Shown here: positions 8,853-16,489 of the stretch, one piece after another
Numbering within the stretch: the first letter of the stretch is position 1
How the letters are laid out: every line of letters starts with the position of its first letter
From: Pseudonocardiaceae bacterium YIM PH 21723
GTDB lineage: Bacteria > Actinomycetota > Actinomycetes > Mycobacteriales > Pseudonocardiaceae
DNA: 64,000 nucleotides
Reading direction: 5' to 3'
Assembly (NCBI GenBank): GCA_003600225.1
Contig: QZFT01000034.1
Location: forward strand, 1 to 64,000
Position numbers and translations under genes: made by a program
The notes under the pieces: model-generated
What the model saw: the letters and a program-made list of their open reading frames with translations, nothing else
Told to the model about the DNA's origin: nothing
Databases searched by the model: none

Positions 8853-9578
8853 TCAGGCTTGGGGGTTGTCATAGGCGCCGGCGGGCAATGCCAGCTTCTG
8901 TGGTGACCGAAGGCTGTCAGTCGCTCCGGCGACAGTGGAAACGACGCCGTTGACGACCATGTTGGTCTTACCCCACATATCGAGAGCTTTGAGCCAGAGC
9001 TGAGCAGCCTTCCATGCTGCGAAGGCGGCCAGACCTCCTCCGATTACAGCGCCGATCCCGGTCTCCGAAGTGATGGCTCCGGCCGCGAGTGCAATGGCAC
9101 CGTCGATGACCCAATCCAGCAGTGACTCCAGGAGCGAGCCGATGGCCTTGGCGAATCCCCACATCTCATACGCCCCCTTGTGGTACTGGCTGGCCAAGGA
9201 ATCCAGCGTGGTGGCGTGATTCTGGAGCGGCACTTCCAGTTTGGCAAAATAGGCCGCAGCGGCGTCGGCCGCGTTGCCTTGCCACGTGGTTCCGAAATTG
9301 GTCTTGATTGCCTGGACCTGTTCGTTCAAAGCGTGATTGAACTTCTTCAGGTGCTTGAGCCCATCCGAGCAACGGGCGAGTCCGTTCCAGTCGCCGGAGA
9401 CCCACTCGCCAGCCTGTTCAGCCGGATTCCCGTCGCAGAACAGACCAACGAACTCCAACACCCAGTGACTGATGGAGAAGTTGTCGGCAAAGCTCATGAT
9501 GTTGTCGACGAGATCAGGGATGGGATCTTCCGCGACCGGGTCGATCAGTTCTTTCATGGGGTCGACAAAGGTCACCAT
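8853..9578 (-). CDS. WXG100-type large helical protein, putative T7SS substrate
   Basis: 241 residues, almost all helical. A helix-turn-helix hairpin around W99-Q100-G101 (TNFGTTWQGNAADAAAAYF) carries the WXG motif of type VII substrates, followed by a long helix. Residues of about 150-200 are hydrophobic and Gly/Ala-rich (DGAIALAAGAITSETGIGAVIGGG is part of it), like the C-terminal part of many LXG/PPE-like substrates. There is no signal peptide. No toxin domain is visible. It lies 5 bp after the small ESX-like gene, consistent with co-export as a heterodimer. Lower GC than neighbours suggests a mobile module. Substrate status is inferred from the motif and context. Confidence 0.75.
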   Translation of the reverse strand: MVTFVDPMKELIDPVAEDPIPDLVDNIMSFADNFSISHWVLEFVGLFCDGNPAEQAGEWVSGDWNGLARCSDGLKHLKKFNHALNEQVQAIKTNFGTTWQGNAADAAAAYFAKLEVPLQNHATTLDSLASQYHKGAYEMWGFAKAIGSLLESLLDWVIDGAIALAAGAITSETGIGAVIGGGLAAFAAWKAAQLWLKALDMWGKTNMVVNGVVSTVAGATDSLRSPQKLALPAGAYDNPQA

Positions 9579-9583
9579 GGGCC

Positions 9584-9889
9584 CTACTTCGGGTAGATAC
9601 TGTCGAGTTGTTCGGCGTGAGCCTGGTCGATCGATTGATAGACGTCAGCGGTTTTGACCAACTCGCCGGCGGAGGCTGCGAGCAGATTGCTCAGATGTTT
9701 GTACGACTCGGTGAGCGCATCGACGACTGCAGAGTGACCCTTCTTCACAGTGGCGAACAGCTGATGCCCATCGCCCAGCACCAGTTTCCCACTGGCGTAT
9801 TCCTGAGCCTTGGAAGCGGCCGCCGCCGTATCAGCCATGCGCTTCGCATCGTCCCGGAGCGCATGGACATTGACGTGAAACCCACTCAA
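9584..9889 (-). CDS. ESX/WXG100-like small secreted protein
   Basis: 101 residues, helical, no signal peptide. It starts MSGFHVNVHAL from a TTG codon at 9889. The start choice is supported by the MSGFH start of the similar protein at 14940 and by a GGGGCGCACC site before the TTG. A long amphipathic helix pair (residues of about 8-35 and 45-95) fits the WXG100 superfamily, although a clear WXG is not present. It precedes the larger WXG gene by 5 bp, the usual order for partner pairs in type VII loci. Confidence 0.75.
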   Translation of the reverse strand: MSGFHVNVHALRDDAKRMADTAAAASKAQEYASGKLVLGDGHQLFATVKKGHSAVVDALTESYKHLSNLLAASAGELVKTADVYQSIDQAHAEQLDSIYPK

Positions 9890-9898
9890 GGTGCGCCC

Positions 9899-10198
9899 CT
9901 AACTCGTTGCCAAAACGCGGAGGAGAACCAGGCCCCCGACCATCAGAAGAGCACCTACCAGCATCGCGCCGGCCGCTCTGCGCCAGGGAATCGGCCGTCG
10001 GGTGATCACGAAGCAGCATTCAGCCACAGCAGCAGCGATGAGGCTCAACACTGGCGTCCATGCTTGATCTTGGACAATCTTCACAATGTAGAGCAGCGCC
10101 AAAACATAGTTGAAGATCCGGAAGGCCCAGTAGGCGTTGTTGTTGGACCACGATCGCTTCAGCAACGGGACGCTGTCGTCTGGAAGCTTGTTGTTCAT
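9899..10198 (-). CDS. Small membrane protein of the ESX-like cluster
   Basis: 99 residues with two or three hydrophobic segments (YVLALLYIVKIVQ, VLSLIAAAVAECCFV, AAGAMLVGALLMVGGLVLL). The reading frame is open from 10219, but the start at 10198 has AGGGAAGG 8 nt upstream and is preferred. First full-size gene of the four-gene minus-strand group, so it may be the membrane anchor or immunity partner of the WXG protein. No family recognised. Confidence 0.65.
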   Translation of the reverse strand: MNNKLPDDSVPLLKRSWSNNNAYWAFRIFNYVLALLYIVKIVQDQAWTPVLSLIAAAVAECCFVITRRPIPWRRAAGAMLVGALLMVGGLVLLRVLATS

Positions 10199-10209
10199 CA
10201 GTGCCTTCC

Positions 10210-10284
10210 CTACGGGCATTTCAACACCTTGTACTGGTCTTCGCCCATGTCAATGGTGAAACCGCCGACGTCGAGCTGCGGCAT
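10210..10284 (-). CDS. Possible 24-residue leader or micropeptide gene
   Basis: Short ORF beginning MPQLDVGGFT and ending KCP, with GGGGGC before the ATG. Its TAG stop sits inside the ribosome site of the next gene, so translation would affect that gene. Composition is protein-like (charged middle, no low-complexity repeats). A small inverted repeat (CCCCAAG/CTTGGGG, about 10290-10313) lies just upstream. It could be a leader peptide, a true micropeptide or chance. Confidence 0.35.
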   Translation of the reverse strand: MPQLDVGGFTIDMGEDQYKVLKCP

Positions 10285-10491
10285 GACGCCCCCAAGGCTG
10301 CGGTGTCTTGGGGAGGGTAGCGATGTCGCACTTCGGGCGTGGGCGAATTCGCGAACCTACATCCCGTAGCCCCCTTCGGCCGCCCGGAAGGCGGAGTTAC
10401 CCCGCCTCGATCCGAGGACCATCAACACGTCCGGGACCTCGCAAAGAAGTGCTACGCGGCCGTCCAGCCGTAGAGATCCGCGCCACACCTA

Positions 10492-10526
10492 CGAAGGGCA
10501 CTTTCCACAGTGGAAGGTGCCCTTCG
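10492..10526. terminator. Long near-perfect hairpin
   Basis: A 17-bp stem with one mismatch (CGAAGGGCACTTTCCAC and GTGGAAGGTGCCCTTCG) and a 1-nt centre. It lies between two divergent promoters, so it may insulate transcription or act as a large palindromic operator. Confidence 0.55.
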
Positions 10527-10539
10527 CTGCGTCAGATGC

Positions 10540-10595
10540 ACTATCACCCCAGGTAGTTGCATCAAGCAAAGGTCGCAAAACTATCACCCTATAGT
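10540..10595. promoter_or_regulatory. Direct repeats and palindrome upstream of cassette 2
   Basis: ACTATCACCC occurs at 10540-10549 and again at 10580-10589, exactly 40 bp apart (about four helical turns). The second copy runs into ATAGT, giving ACTAT-CACCCT-ATAGT. This phased spacing suggests binding of an oligomeric regulator at the cassette 2 promoter. Confidence 0.4.
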
Positions 10596-10711
10596 GTGCT
10601 CTAAGGTGAGATTGGACCAGTTGGGCGCAACCGCACGTAGTCCCCGGCGTTGTACTCACCGGCCAGTCATAGCGCCCGTCCGGCGAATCGGGCGCTGAGG
10701 AAGGTGGGACC

Positions 10712-11566
10712 GTGGAGATCAGGGCAGATCAGGTCGCGGTCCGCAGCAAGCATGGTGCGATCCTCCCCAGCACCACGTTGCGGATCAAGAGCGGCATGGT
10801 GTTGCTGGCCGCAGGCCAGACCGCACTGAATCGCACCGCGCTCGCCCTCACCATGGCGGGCCGACTCAAGCCGACAAGTGGCGAACTGCTGATCGACGGC
10901 GAACGCAAGTTGTCCAAGCTACGCAGGCATGTCTCCCTCGTCGACGTGCCCGGTGTGAGCTCCCCCGAGGACAACATGCCGCTGTGCGAGGCCGTGGCCG
11001 AGGAACTCTGCCTCGCCAGGCGTGCCTCCGGCCGCAAGCAGGTCGCAGCGTGGCTCGCCGCCCGGGGCGTCGAAGAGCTGGCCAAGGCCCGCGTCGACGC
11101 CCTGGACGGCGAGACCCGGACGCGGTTGTTCACCGAGCTCGCCGCGGCCCGGCCGCACACCGAGGGCCTGATCCTGGACTCACCCGATCGGCTGGCCACC
11201 CAACCGGTGGACTGGTACCGCATCGCCCGGCACTGGTCCGGCCGCGGATTGTGGGTGCTGGTGATCGTGCCGCCGACGGTGTCCGCCGTCGTCCCCGCGC
11301 CCTCGGTGCACATCGGTCCCGAGCTGACCGCGTCGCAGCAGCGGCCCGCCGTCCTGGCTCTGGAGGACGAGCAGTCGACGCTGCTGCCCGCCCCGAAGCG
11401 ACCGGTGGCCACCCCCGGCTACCCGGGCCCGATCGATGACCACCGTCCGGTGATCGATCTTTCCCTGTTCACCACCCGTCAGACCGTGCCCGACTCGGAG
11501 GAGACCGCGGCCGGGCAGTCGCGGTTCACCAGCCGGATCCGGCTGAACACCAAGGAGCGACCGTGA
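10712..11566 (+). CDS. Degenerate ABC ATPase-like partner of YhgE/Pip, copy 2
   Basis: 284 residues, paralogue of the protein at 5713 with the same dead motifs: G35-QTAL-N40-R41-T42 at Walker A (invariant Gly and Lys replaced), LDGETRTRLFTELAAARP in place of the signature helix, and LILDSPDRL with Ser for the catalytic Glu. It carries a C-terminal tail of about 70 residues (Pro-rich, then VIDLSLFTTRQ) missing from copy 1. GTG start with GAGGAAGG upstream. The downstream YhgE/Pip gene overlaps its stop as GTGA. Conservation of the same substitutions in both copies argues that loss of ATPase motifs is selected, not decay. Confidence 0.8.
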   Translation: MEIRADQVAVRSKHGAILPSTTLRIKSGMVLLAAGQTALNRTALALTMAGRLKPTSGELLIDGERKLSKLRRHVSLVDVPGVSSPEDNMPLCEAVAEELCLARRASGRKQVAAWLAARGVEELAKARVDALDGETRTRLFTELAAARPHTEGLILDSPDRLATQPVDWYRIARHWSGRGLWVLVIVPPTVSAVVPAPSVHIGPELTASQQRPAVLALEDEQSTLLPAPKRPVATPGYPGPIDDHRPVIDLSLFTTRQTVPDSEETAAGQSRFTSRIRLNTKERP

Positions 11567-13506
11567 GGGCATTCCGCCTGGCCGGCAACGAACTTCGCCG
11601 GCTGACCGCGACCAAGATGAGTCGCCTGGCCGTCTTCTCGATCTGCATCATCCCGCTGATCTACGGCGCGTTGTACCTGTACACCAACTGGGATCCGTAC
11701 GGGAAGCTGAAGAACGTGCCCGCGGCGATCGTGCTGGCGGACAAGGGTGTCGTGGACGTCGACGGCTCCAAGGTGAACTTCGGTGACAAGGTCGGCAAGC
11801 AGCTGATGTCCCGGGAGACCTTCGCCTGGAAGGTCGTCTCCGCCGCCGAGGCCGACAAGGGCGTGCGCAACGGTGACTACGGCTTCTCGCTGACCGTTCC
11901 GCCGGACTTCTCCGGCGCGCTGTCCTCCATGGGTACGGCCGCACCGCGCCGCGCGCAGCTGGTGCTGACCACCAACGACTCGAACAACTACCTCATCGGC
12001 ACCATCGCCGGCTCGGTGACCAACGAGCTGAAGACCGCCGTGGCCGTCGAGGCCGGCACCACCGCCGCGAACCGGATGATGCTGGGCTTCGGCGAGATCT
12101 TCGACAAGACCAAGGCCGCCAGTGACGGCGCGGGCAAGCTGGCGGGCGGTGCCGAGGAGCTCGCGACCGGCGCGGACCAGCTGCGCGACGGCTCGGCGCA
12201 GCTGGACCAGGGCACCCTCGGCCTGGCCAACGGCAACAGGGAACTCGCCGACGGCCTGGCCACCATGCAGGACAAGACCAAGGAACTGCCGGACAAGACC
12301 AAGCAGCTGGCCGATGGCGCGCAGCAGGTGGCGAATGCCAACCAGAAGCTGGCCGACCTGACGAACCCGGTCGCCCTCGCCGCCAACCAGCTGATCGAGG
12401 CCATGCGGCAGACGCACGCCAACATGCAGAGCCAGGGCGTCATGGGCATCCCGAACCAGGTGCTGGGCAACGTCGCCGGGATGATGGACCCGGTCAACTC
12501 CCCCGTCGCGCAGGCCAACCGCAACTTCCAGGCCAAGATGAACCCGCTGCAGAAGCTGGCCAATGGCTCCCAGCAGGTCGCCGACGGCGCCAAGAAGCTG
12601 TCCGAGGCCGCGCCGCAGCTGACCGACGGCATCAACAAGGCCGCCGACGGTTCGAAGAAGCTGGCCGACGGTTCCGCGAAGGCCCACGACGGTGCCGCCA
12701 AGCTGCACGGCGGCCTCATCCAGGCCGCGGGCGGCGCCGGTCAGCTGCGGGATGGCGCCACCGCGCTGTCCACCGGCCTGAACGACGGCCGCAAGGGCAT
12801 CCCGCACCCCACCGAGGCGGAGCGCAAGAAGGCCGCCGAGACCATCGGTGAGCCGGTCGGCATCCAGAAGCTGACCCAGGCCAAGGCGACCAGCTACGGC
12901 GCCGGCCTGGCCCCGTTCTTCATCGGCATCGCGCTGTGGGCCGGCGCGTTCACCGTGTTCATGCTGATCAAGCCGCTGTCCCAGCGGGCCCTGGCCCGTT
13001 CGGTGAAGCCGGTGATCACCGCCCTCGGCGGCTGGCTGCCCGCGGCGGCGATCGGCATCGTCCAGTCGGTGCTGCTGTTCGGCATCCTGACGATCGCCCT
13101 CGGCCTGAAATTCGAGTACCCGATACTGGCCTGGCTGTTCATGGCGCTGACCTCGATCACGTTCCTCGCCGTGATGCAGGGCATGATCGCGCTGCTCGGC
13201 GCCACCGGACGCTATCTGGTGCTGATCCTGATGATCACCCAGTTGATCTCCTCCGGCGGCACCATGCCCTGGCAGACGATCCCCGAGTTGCTGCATCCGC
13301 TGCACTACATCCTGCCGATGAGCTATGTGATCGACGGTCTGCGGCACCTGCTGTACGGCCCGGATCTGAGCAGGCTCCCGCAGGATGTCGGCATGGTGCT
13401 GCTGTACCTGCTGCTCGGTGTGGGTCTGTCGACCCTGGCCGCACACAAGCAGCGGATCTGGTCCGCGGCGAGGCTCAAACCCGACTTCACCACCGCGACC
13501 GCCTAG
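11563..13506 (+). CDS. YhgE/Pip domain membrane protein, copy 2
   Basis: 647 residues, paralogue of the protein at 6370 with the same plan: basic N-terminus, one membrane segment near 20-40 (FSICIIPLIYGALYLY), a long repeat-rich ectodomain (QLADGAQQVANANQKLADL and similar), then a membrane bundle from about residue 445 that ends in the SSGGTMPWQTIPELLHPLHYILPM stretch. GTG start overlaps the previous stop, and AAGGAG sits in that gene's last codons. The repeat region is more Lys-rich than in copy 1, so the ectodomains have diverged more than the membrane parts. Confidence 0.9.
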   Translation: MRAFRLAGNELRRLTATKMSRLAVFSICIIPLIYGALYLYTNWDPYGKLKNVPAAIVLADKGVVDVDGSKVNFGDKVGKQLMSRETFAWKVVSAAEADKGVRNGDYGFSLTVPPDFSGALSSMGTAAPRRAQLVLTTNDSNNYLIGTIAGSVTNELKTAVAVEAGTTAANRMMLGFGEIFDKTKAASDGAGKLAGGAEELATGADQLRDGSAQLDQGTLGLANGNRELADGLATMQDKTKELPDKTKQLADGAQQVANANQKLADLTNPVALAANQLIEAMRQTHANMQSQGVMGIPNQVLGNVAGMMDPVNSPVAQANRNFQAKMNPLQKLANGSQQVADGAKKLSEAAPQLTDGINKAADGSKKLADGSAKAHDGAAKLHGGLIQAAGGAGQLRDGATALSTGLNDGRKGIPHPTEAERKKAAETIGEPVGIQKLTQAKATSYGAGLAPFFIGIALWAGAFTVFMLIKPLSQRALARSVKPVITALGGWLPAAAIGIVQSVLLFGILTIALGLKFEYPILAWLFMALTSITFLAVMQGMIALLGATGRYLVLILMITQLISSGGTMPWQTIPELLHPLHYILPMSYVIDGLRHLLYGPDLSRLPQDVGMVLLYLLLGVGLSTLAAHKQRIWSAARLKPDFTTATA

Positions 13507-13528
13507 CGGAGCGCGCTACCCTTCGGCA

Positions 13529-14137
13529 ATGCTGCGGGCGCGGGTCGTGCTGTCCGAGCGCGCCTGGGACGCGGTGCGCCTGCGATACGGCGTTGCCGAG
13601 CAGCACACGATGCTCAGCCGGGTGGCCGGGCCGGATCCGGACGAGGACGAACTCGACCGGATCGGCCCGGCCCTGGCCAGGGAGATCGCCGAGGCGATCA
13701 CCCTGGTCGCCAGGCCCGTGGTGGAGCTGCACGGACATGTGGGCGACAAGGTGTTCGTCGCGGCGACCAACGGCCATCAGGCGGTCCTGGCGGCCACCGA
13801 CGGCTCCCGCTACGAGCTCACCCCGATCGCCACGGACAAACTGATCCCCAGCACCATCGACCTGTTGCCGGCCCGTCCGGCGGGCCAGGGTGAGGTGCGC
13901 AGGTTTCCCCTGGAGGCCTTGGAACCCCTGTCCCGGGACATCCGGGCGGGCCGGTTCTCCGCCGCCCGCAGGGACCATCTGGGCCGCCGCCGGCAGTCCC
14001 GGTGCCCGGTCACCGTGGCCGATGCGGAGTCGGGCCGCTGGCTGCTGACGCACCGCGAGTCATGGACCGTGGTCACCCCGGGAACCAGACAGCAGCTGCG
14101 CGCGCTGATGACCGAACTGCTGCGTCAGGTGCACTGA
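13529..14137 (+). CDS. EspG-like ESX secretion-associated protein
   Basis: 202 residues, soluble. The pattern VVELHGHVGDKVFVAATNGHQAVLA followed by LTPIATDKLIPSTIDLLPARPAGQGEV and a Leu-rich helix matches the EspG family, cytosolic chaperones that bind PE/PPE-type substrates of ESX secretion. It is shorter than mycobacterial EspG (about 280 residues). The ATG at 13529 has only weak GGAG upstream. It follows cassette 2 by 22 bp on the same strand and precedes the second ESX-like gene set, which ties the cassette to type VII-like export. Family call rests on pattern, not a search. Confidence 0.6.
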   Translation: MLRARVVLSERAWDAVRLRYGVAEQHTMLSRVAGPDPDEDELDRIGPALAREIAEAITLVARPVVELHGHVGDKVFVAATNGHQAVLAATDGSRYELTPIATDKLIPSTIDLLPARPAGQGEVRRFPLEALEPLSRDIRAGRFSAARRDHLGRRRQSRCPVTVADAESGRWLLTHRESWTVVTPGTRQQLRALMTELLRQVH

Positions 14138-14440
14138 GATCACCACCGGCAACACCCCGGCCGCCGTGCCGATGGTGTTCGCCGCCCAGTCGTCTCGCTG
14201 ACAGCCAGGTCCTGCAGGCCCAGGTTCACCGTGGCGGCCAGAAACGGCGCAAGGCACAGGTCTCACATCCGCCGCCCCAGCGGCCGGGTGCTGAAGCCGT
14301 ATCCCGGGGACAGGGTCAGCAGGATCGCCAGTGTGTACGGACCGTCGGGCAGTACCCGCAGCACGAGGAACATGGTCATCAGTCCGTCCCTGGAACTTTT
14401 CGGCCAGGACCGGAACCATGAGCGCAAAGGTCACGTCCAA
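14138..14440 (-). pseudogene. Remnant of a membrane protein, possibly VanZ-like
   Basis: The stretch between the EspG-like and YbaB genes has no intact gene. On the minus strand, pieces in different frames read as a membrane protein: a Val/Leu-rich part (MTMFLVLRVLPDGPYTLAIL), then FLAATVNLGLQDL, then DDWAANTIGTAAGVLPVV. The last resembles the VanZ end motif (D..xNTxGxxxG; compare VDDLIVNTAGCMLGW at 17610). Frame changes and a stop separate the pieces, so the gene is broken. Confidence 0.35.
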
Positions 14441-14472
14441 GTCACGGCAGGGGTTCGAGGGGAAAGGTCGTC

Positions 14473-14943
14473 ATGGGCGAGGAATTCGACGCGCTGGTGC
14501 GCGAGTTCGAGCGGTTTCAACAGGCCACCAAGCAGGCGGACGAACGGCTGGCCGGCTACGCGGGGATGCAGGAGGAGATCACCGCGGTCACCGCGACGGT
14601 CCAGTCACCGGACCGCTCGGTGACGGTGACGGCGGGTCCCGGCGGCTCGGTGCGTGGCATCGACCTGACCGACGCCGCGCTGCGCCTCAACCCGAAGACC
14701 CTGAGCGGGACGATCATGTCCACCCTGCAGCAGGCGGTGGCCGCCGCTGCCCGGCAGCAGGCGGCCGTGGTGCAGCGATATGTCGGCTCGGACATGAACA
14801 TCCTGGACCAGGTCCTCGAAACCCAGTCGGAGATGCTCGGCGTCCCGGTGGCCCAGCTCCGCGGCGAGTCGGTTGCGCCGGCTCCCGTCGAGGACGACGG
14901 CGATTTCTCCAACGACTCGATCTTCCGGCGAGGTGACCGATGA
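14473..14943 (+). CDS. YbaB/EbfC family protein of the ESX-like cluster
   Basis: 156 residues. An N-terminal coiled coil is followed by the YbaB fold pattern (VQSPDRSVTVTAGPGGSVRGIDLTDAALRL) and a helix (LSGTIMSTLQQAVAAAARQQAAVVQRY). Classical YbaB/EbfC proteins bind DNA near recR, but in actinomycetes divergent copies sit immediately before WXG100-type genes, as here. Start at 14473 with GGGGAAAGGTCGTC upstream. The next gene overlaps the stop as ATGA, so it is coupled to export genes; a nucleoid role is unlikely. Confidence 0.8.
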   Translation: MGEEFDALVREFERFQQATKQADERLAGYAGMQEEITAVTATVQSPDRSVTVTAGPGGSVRGIDLTDAALRLNPKTLSGTIMSTLQQAVAAAARQQAAVVQRYVGSDMNILDQVLETQSEMLGVPVAQLRGESVAPAPVEDDGDFSNDSIFRRGDR

Positions 14944-15266
14944 GCGGCTTCCACGCGTTGCCGGGGAAACTGACCGCCGCGGCGAACCAGGTCGGCGACT
15001 TCACCGCCCGGGCAGCGCGGCTGACCGATGCGGCACACGCGGCGGAGGTCTCCGACCGGTCGTTCGGCCTCATCGGCCAGGCCACCGTGCACTCGAGCTA
15101 CCAGGACATGGTCCGCGACTTCGGCGAGTACCTGACCATGATCGGCAAGGGCACGCAGCGGATCGAGGAACTGCTACACGCCACGGCCACCGGCTACCGG
15201 GAGGCCGACGCCGCGGAGCAGGCCCGGATGGACGCCATCGGCCGATCGATCGCCGGGGGTCGGTAA
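14940..15266 (+). CDS. ESX/WXG100-like small protein, second cluster
   Basis: 108 residues, helical, no signal peptide, starting MSGFHALPGKL, the same start as the protein at 9584-9889. The family places such proteins as type C or DUF2580-like ESX partners. It overlaps YbaB upstream (ATGA) and the large WXG protein downstream (TAATG), so the three are made in fixed proportion. Confidence 0.75.
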   Translation: MSGFHALPGKLTAAANQVGDFTARAARLTDAAHAAEVSDRSFGLIGQATVHSSYQDMVRDFGEYLTMIGKGTQRIEELLHATATGYREADAAEQARMDAIGRSIAGGR

Positions 15267-16489
15267 TGAACATGTCCCTCCCCCAGTCCGGCGGCACGGC
15301 GGACACGTTGTGGAGCGCCGCTCCCGGCCCGGTGTCAGGGTTCTACAAGGTTCTCAAATCCGGCGCCGGGGTCGGGACCGATGGCCGTGACGCTGGACAT
15401 CTGGCGGCGGATCTCTCCAGCCTCACCGCCGAAGCCACCAACTTCACCATGTCATTGGCCTCCACCGCGGGTGCGATCGCGACCGACCCACTGGGCTGGC
15501 TCATCAATCAGGGACTCGGGTTCCTCATGACGGTGGTGAAGCCCATCAAAGACGCCATCGATTTCGTGTCCGGCAACCCTGAGGAACTATCCAAAGCGGC
15601 CGGTCAGTTCAACAATCTGGCCAAAGAGATCGAGAGCTTCTCCAGCGATCTCCTGAAGACCTTTGATGCCGAACTGTCCGACTGGGAGGGTGAGGCCGCA
15701 GCAGCAGCCAAGTCCCGCCTCGCGGAGTTCGCACACGGAGTGTCCGGAGCAGCGGACAAGGCTGGGGATATAGCCGGTTTGCTCCAGATATCAAGCATCG
15801 TCTGCAAGGTCATCGAGGACTTCATCAAGGGCTTGTTGACCGAGTTGATCGAATGGCTCATCGTCACCTGGTTGGCGGCGCTCGCATCGGCGCCGGTCAC
15901 TGCGGGCGCGTCCACTGCTGCCGCTGGTGGGGTCACAGCTGTCAAAACTGCAGCAACTGTTGCGAAGACAAGCGAGAAGGTCACCAAATTCGGCAAACTG
16001 CTGAACAAGATCCGCGAGCTGCTACAAAAGCTCCAGCGTTTCCTCAAAGAGTCCTCGATGGGTCGCAAGTTCATGGATTCAACCTCCGGCAAGGGCGGCA
16101 AGGCCTTGAAGAAGGCGCAGGACCACGCCTCCGACAAAGCTTGGAAGGAATCCAGCTCAGTCGGGCCCATGACCCGTGAATCGTGGCAGGCCGCGCGGGA
16201 CGAGGCCGGCAGTTCCTTCTCCAATATGGCCGGACATGGTCTGAGTACCGCAGCGCAGGACGCGGTGAAGAACCAGCGAGACAAACTCATTGGCTGGGAA
16301 AAGACCAAGTTCAAGGCCGGTGAGGGGCAGGAGGACATCCGGGTTGTTCCCGCAGATGTGGCCAAGACGGTAGGCAAAGTGGTCGATTATGGCAAAAAGG
16401 GCGTGAAGGCAGGGGAGTTCGCGTCCACTGGCGAGGATCAATCCGGCAGTCAGATCCGGAGCCGGCTTGAACTATCGGAGGAATCTTGA
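15266..16489 (+). CDS. Large WXG-containing putative T7SS substrate
   Basis: 407 residues. Start ATG at 15266 overlaps the previous TAA and follows GGGGGTCGG. The first 150 residues are helical, with W140-E-G142 (DAELSDWEGEAAAAAKSRL) matching a WXG hairpin. A hydrophobic segment follows near 185-235 (LIEWLIVTWLAALASAPVTAG). The C-terminal 170 residues are Lys-rich, mixed charge, and carry no toxin motif I know. The layout (ESX partner, WXG protein, then a membrane-anchored pair) looks like a polymorphic effector with immunity genes. Codon use has more A/T at third positions than the YhgE genes, which suggests transfer or exchange of the effector. Confidence 0.75.
   Translation: MNMSLPQSGGTADTLWSAAPGPVSGFYKVLKSGAGVGTDGRDAGHLAADLSSLTAEATNFTMSLASTAGAIATDPLGWLINQGLGFLMTVVKPIKDAIDFVSGNPEELSKAAGQFNNLAKEIESFSSDLLKTFDAELSDWEGEAAAAAKSRLAEFAHGVSGAADKAGDIAGLLQISSIVCKVIEDFIKGLLTELIEWLIVTWLAALASAPVTAGASTAAAGGVTAVKTAATVAKTSEKVTKFGKLLNKIRELLQKLQRFLKESSMGRKFMDSTSGKGGKALKKAQDHASDKAWKESSSVGPMTRESWQAARDEAGSSFSNMAGHGLSTAAQDAVKNQRDKLIGWEKTKFKAGEGQEDIRVVPADVAKTVGKVVDYGKKGVKAGEFASTGEDQSGSQIRSRLELSEES

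Larger units (their letters stand above)
10285..10711. other. Divergent intergenic region between ESX-like cluster and cassette 2
   Basis: No gene seen. It contains a small inverted repeat near 10290-10313, a long hairpin at 10492-10526, and a pair of direct repeats at 10540 and 10580 that end in a palindrome. Both the minus-strand ESX-like group and the plus-strand cassette 2 must be controlled from here. Confidence 0.6.

Noticed and set aside
11479-13446. 655-residue minus-strand ORF opposite the second YhgE/Pip gene
   Set aside because: Same antisense artefact as in copy 1.
5713-13506. Normal ABC exporter (ATPase plus permease)
   Set aside because: Walker A Lys, catalytic Glu and signature motif are all missing in both ATPase-like proteins, and the membrane partner is YhgE/Pip.
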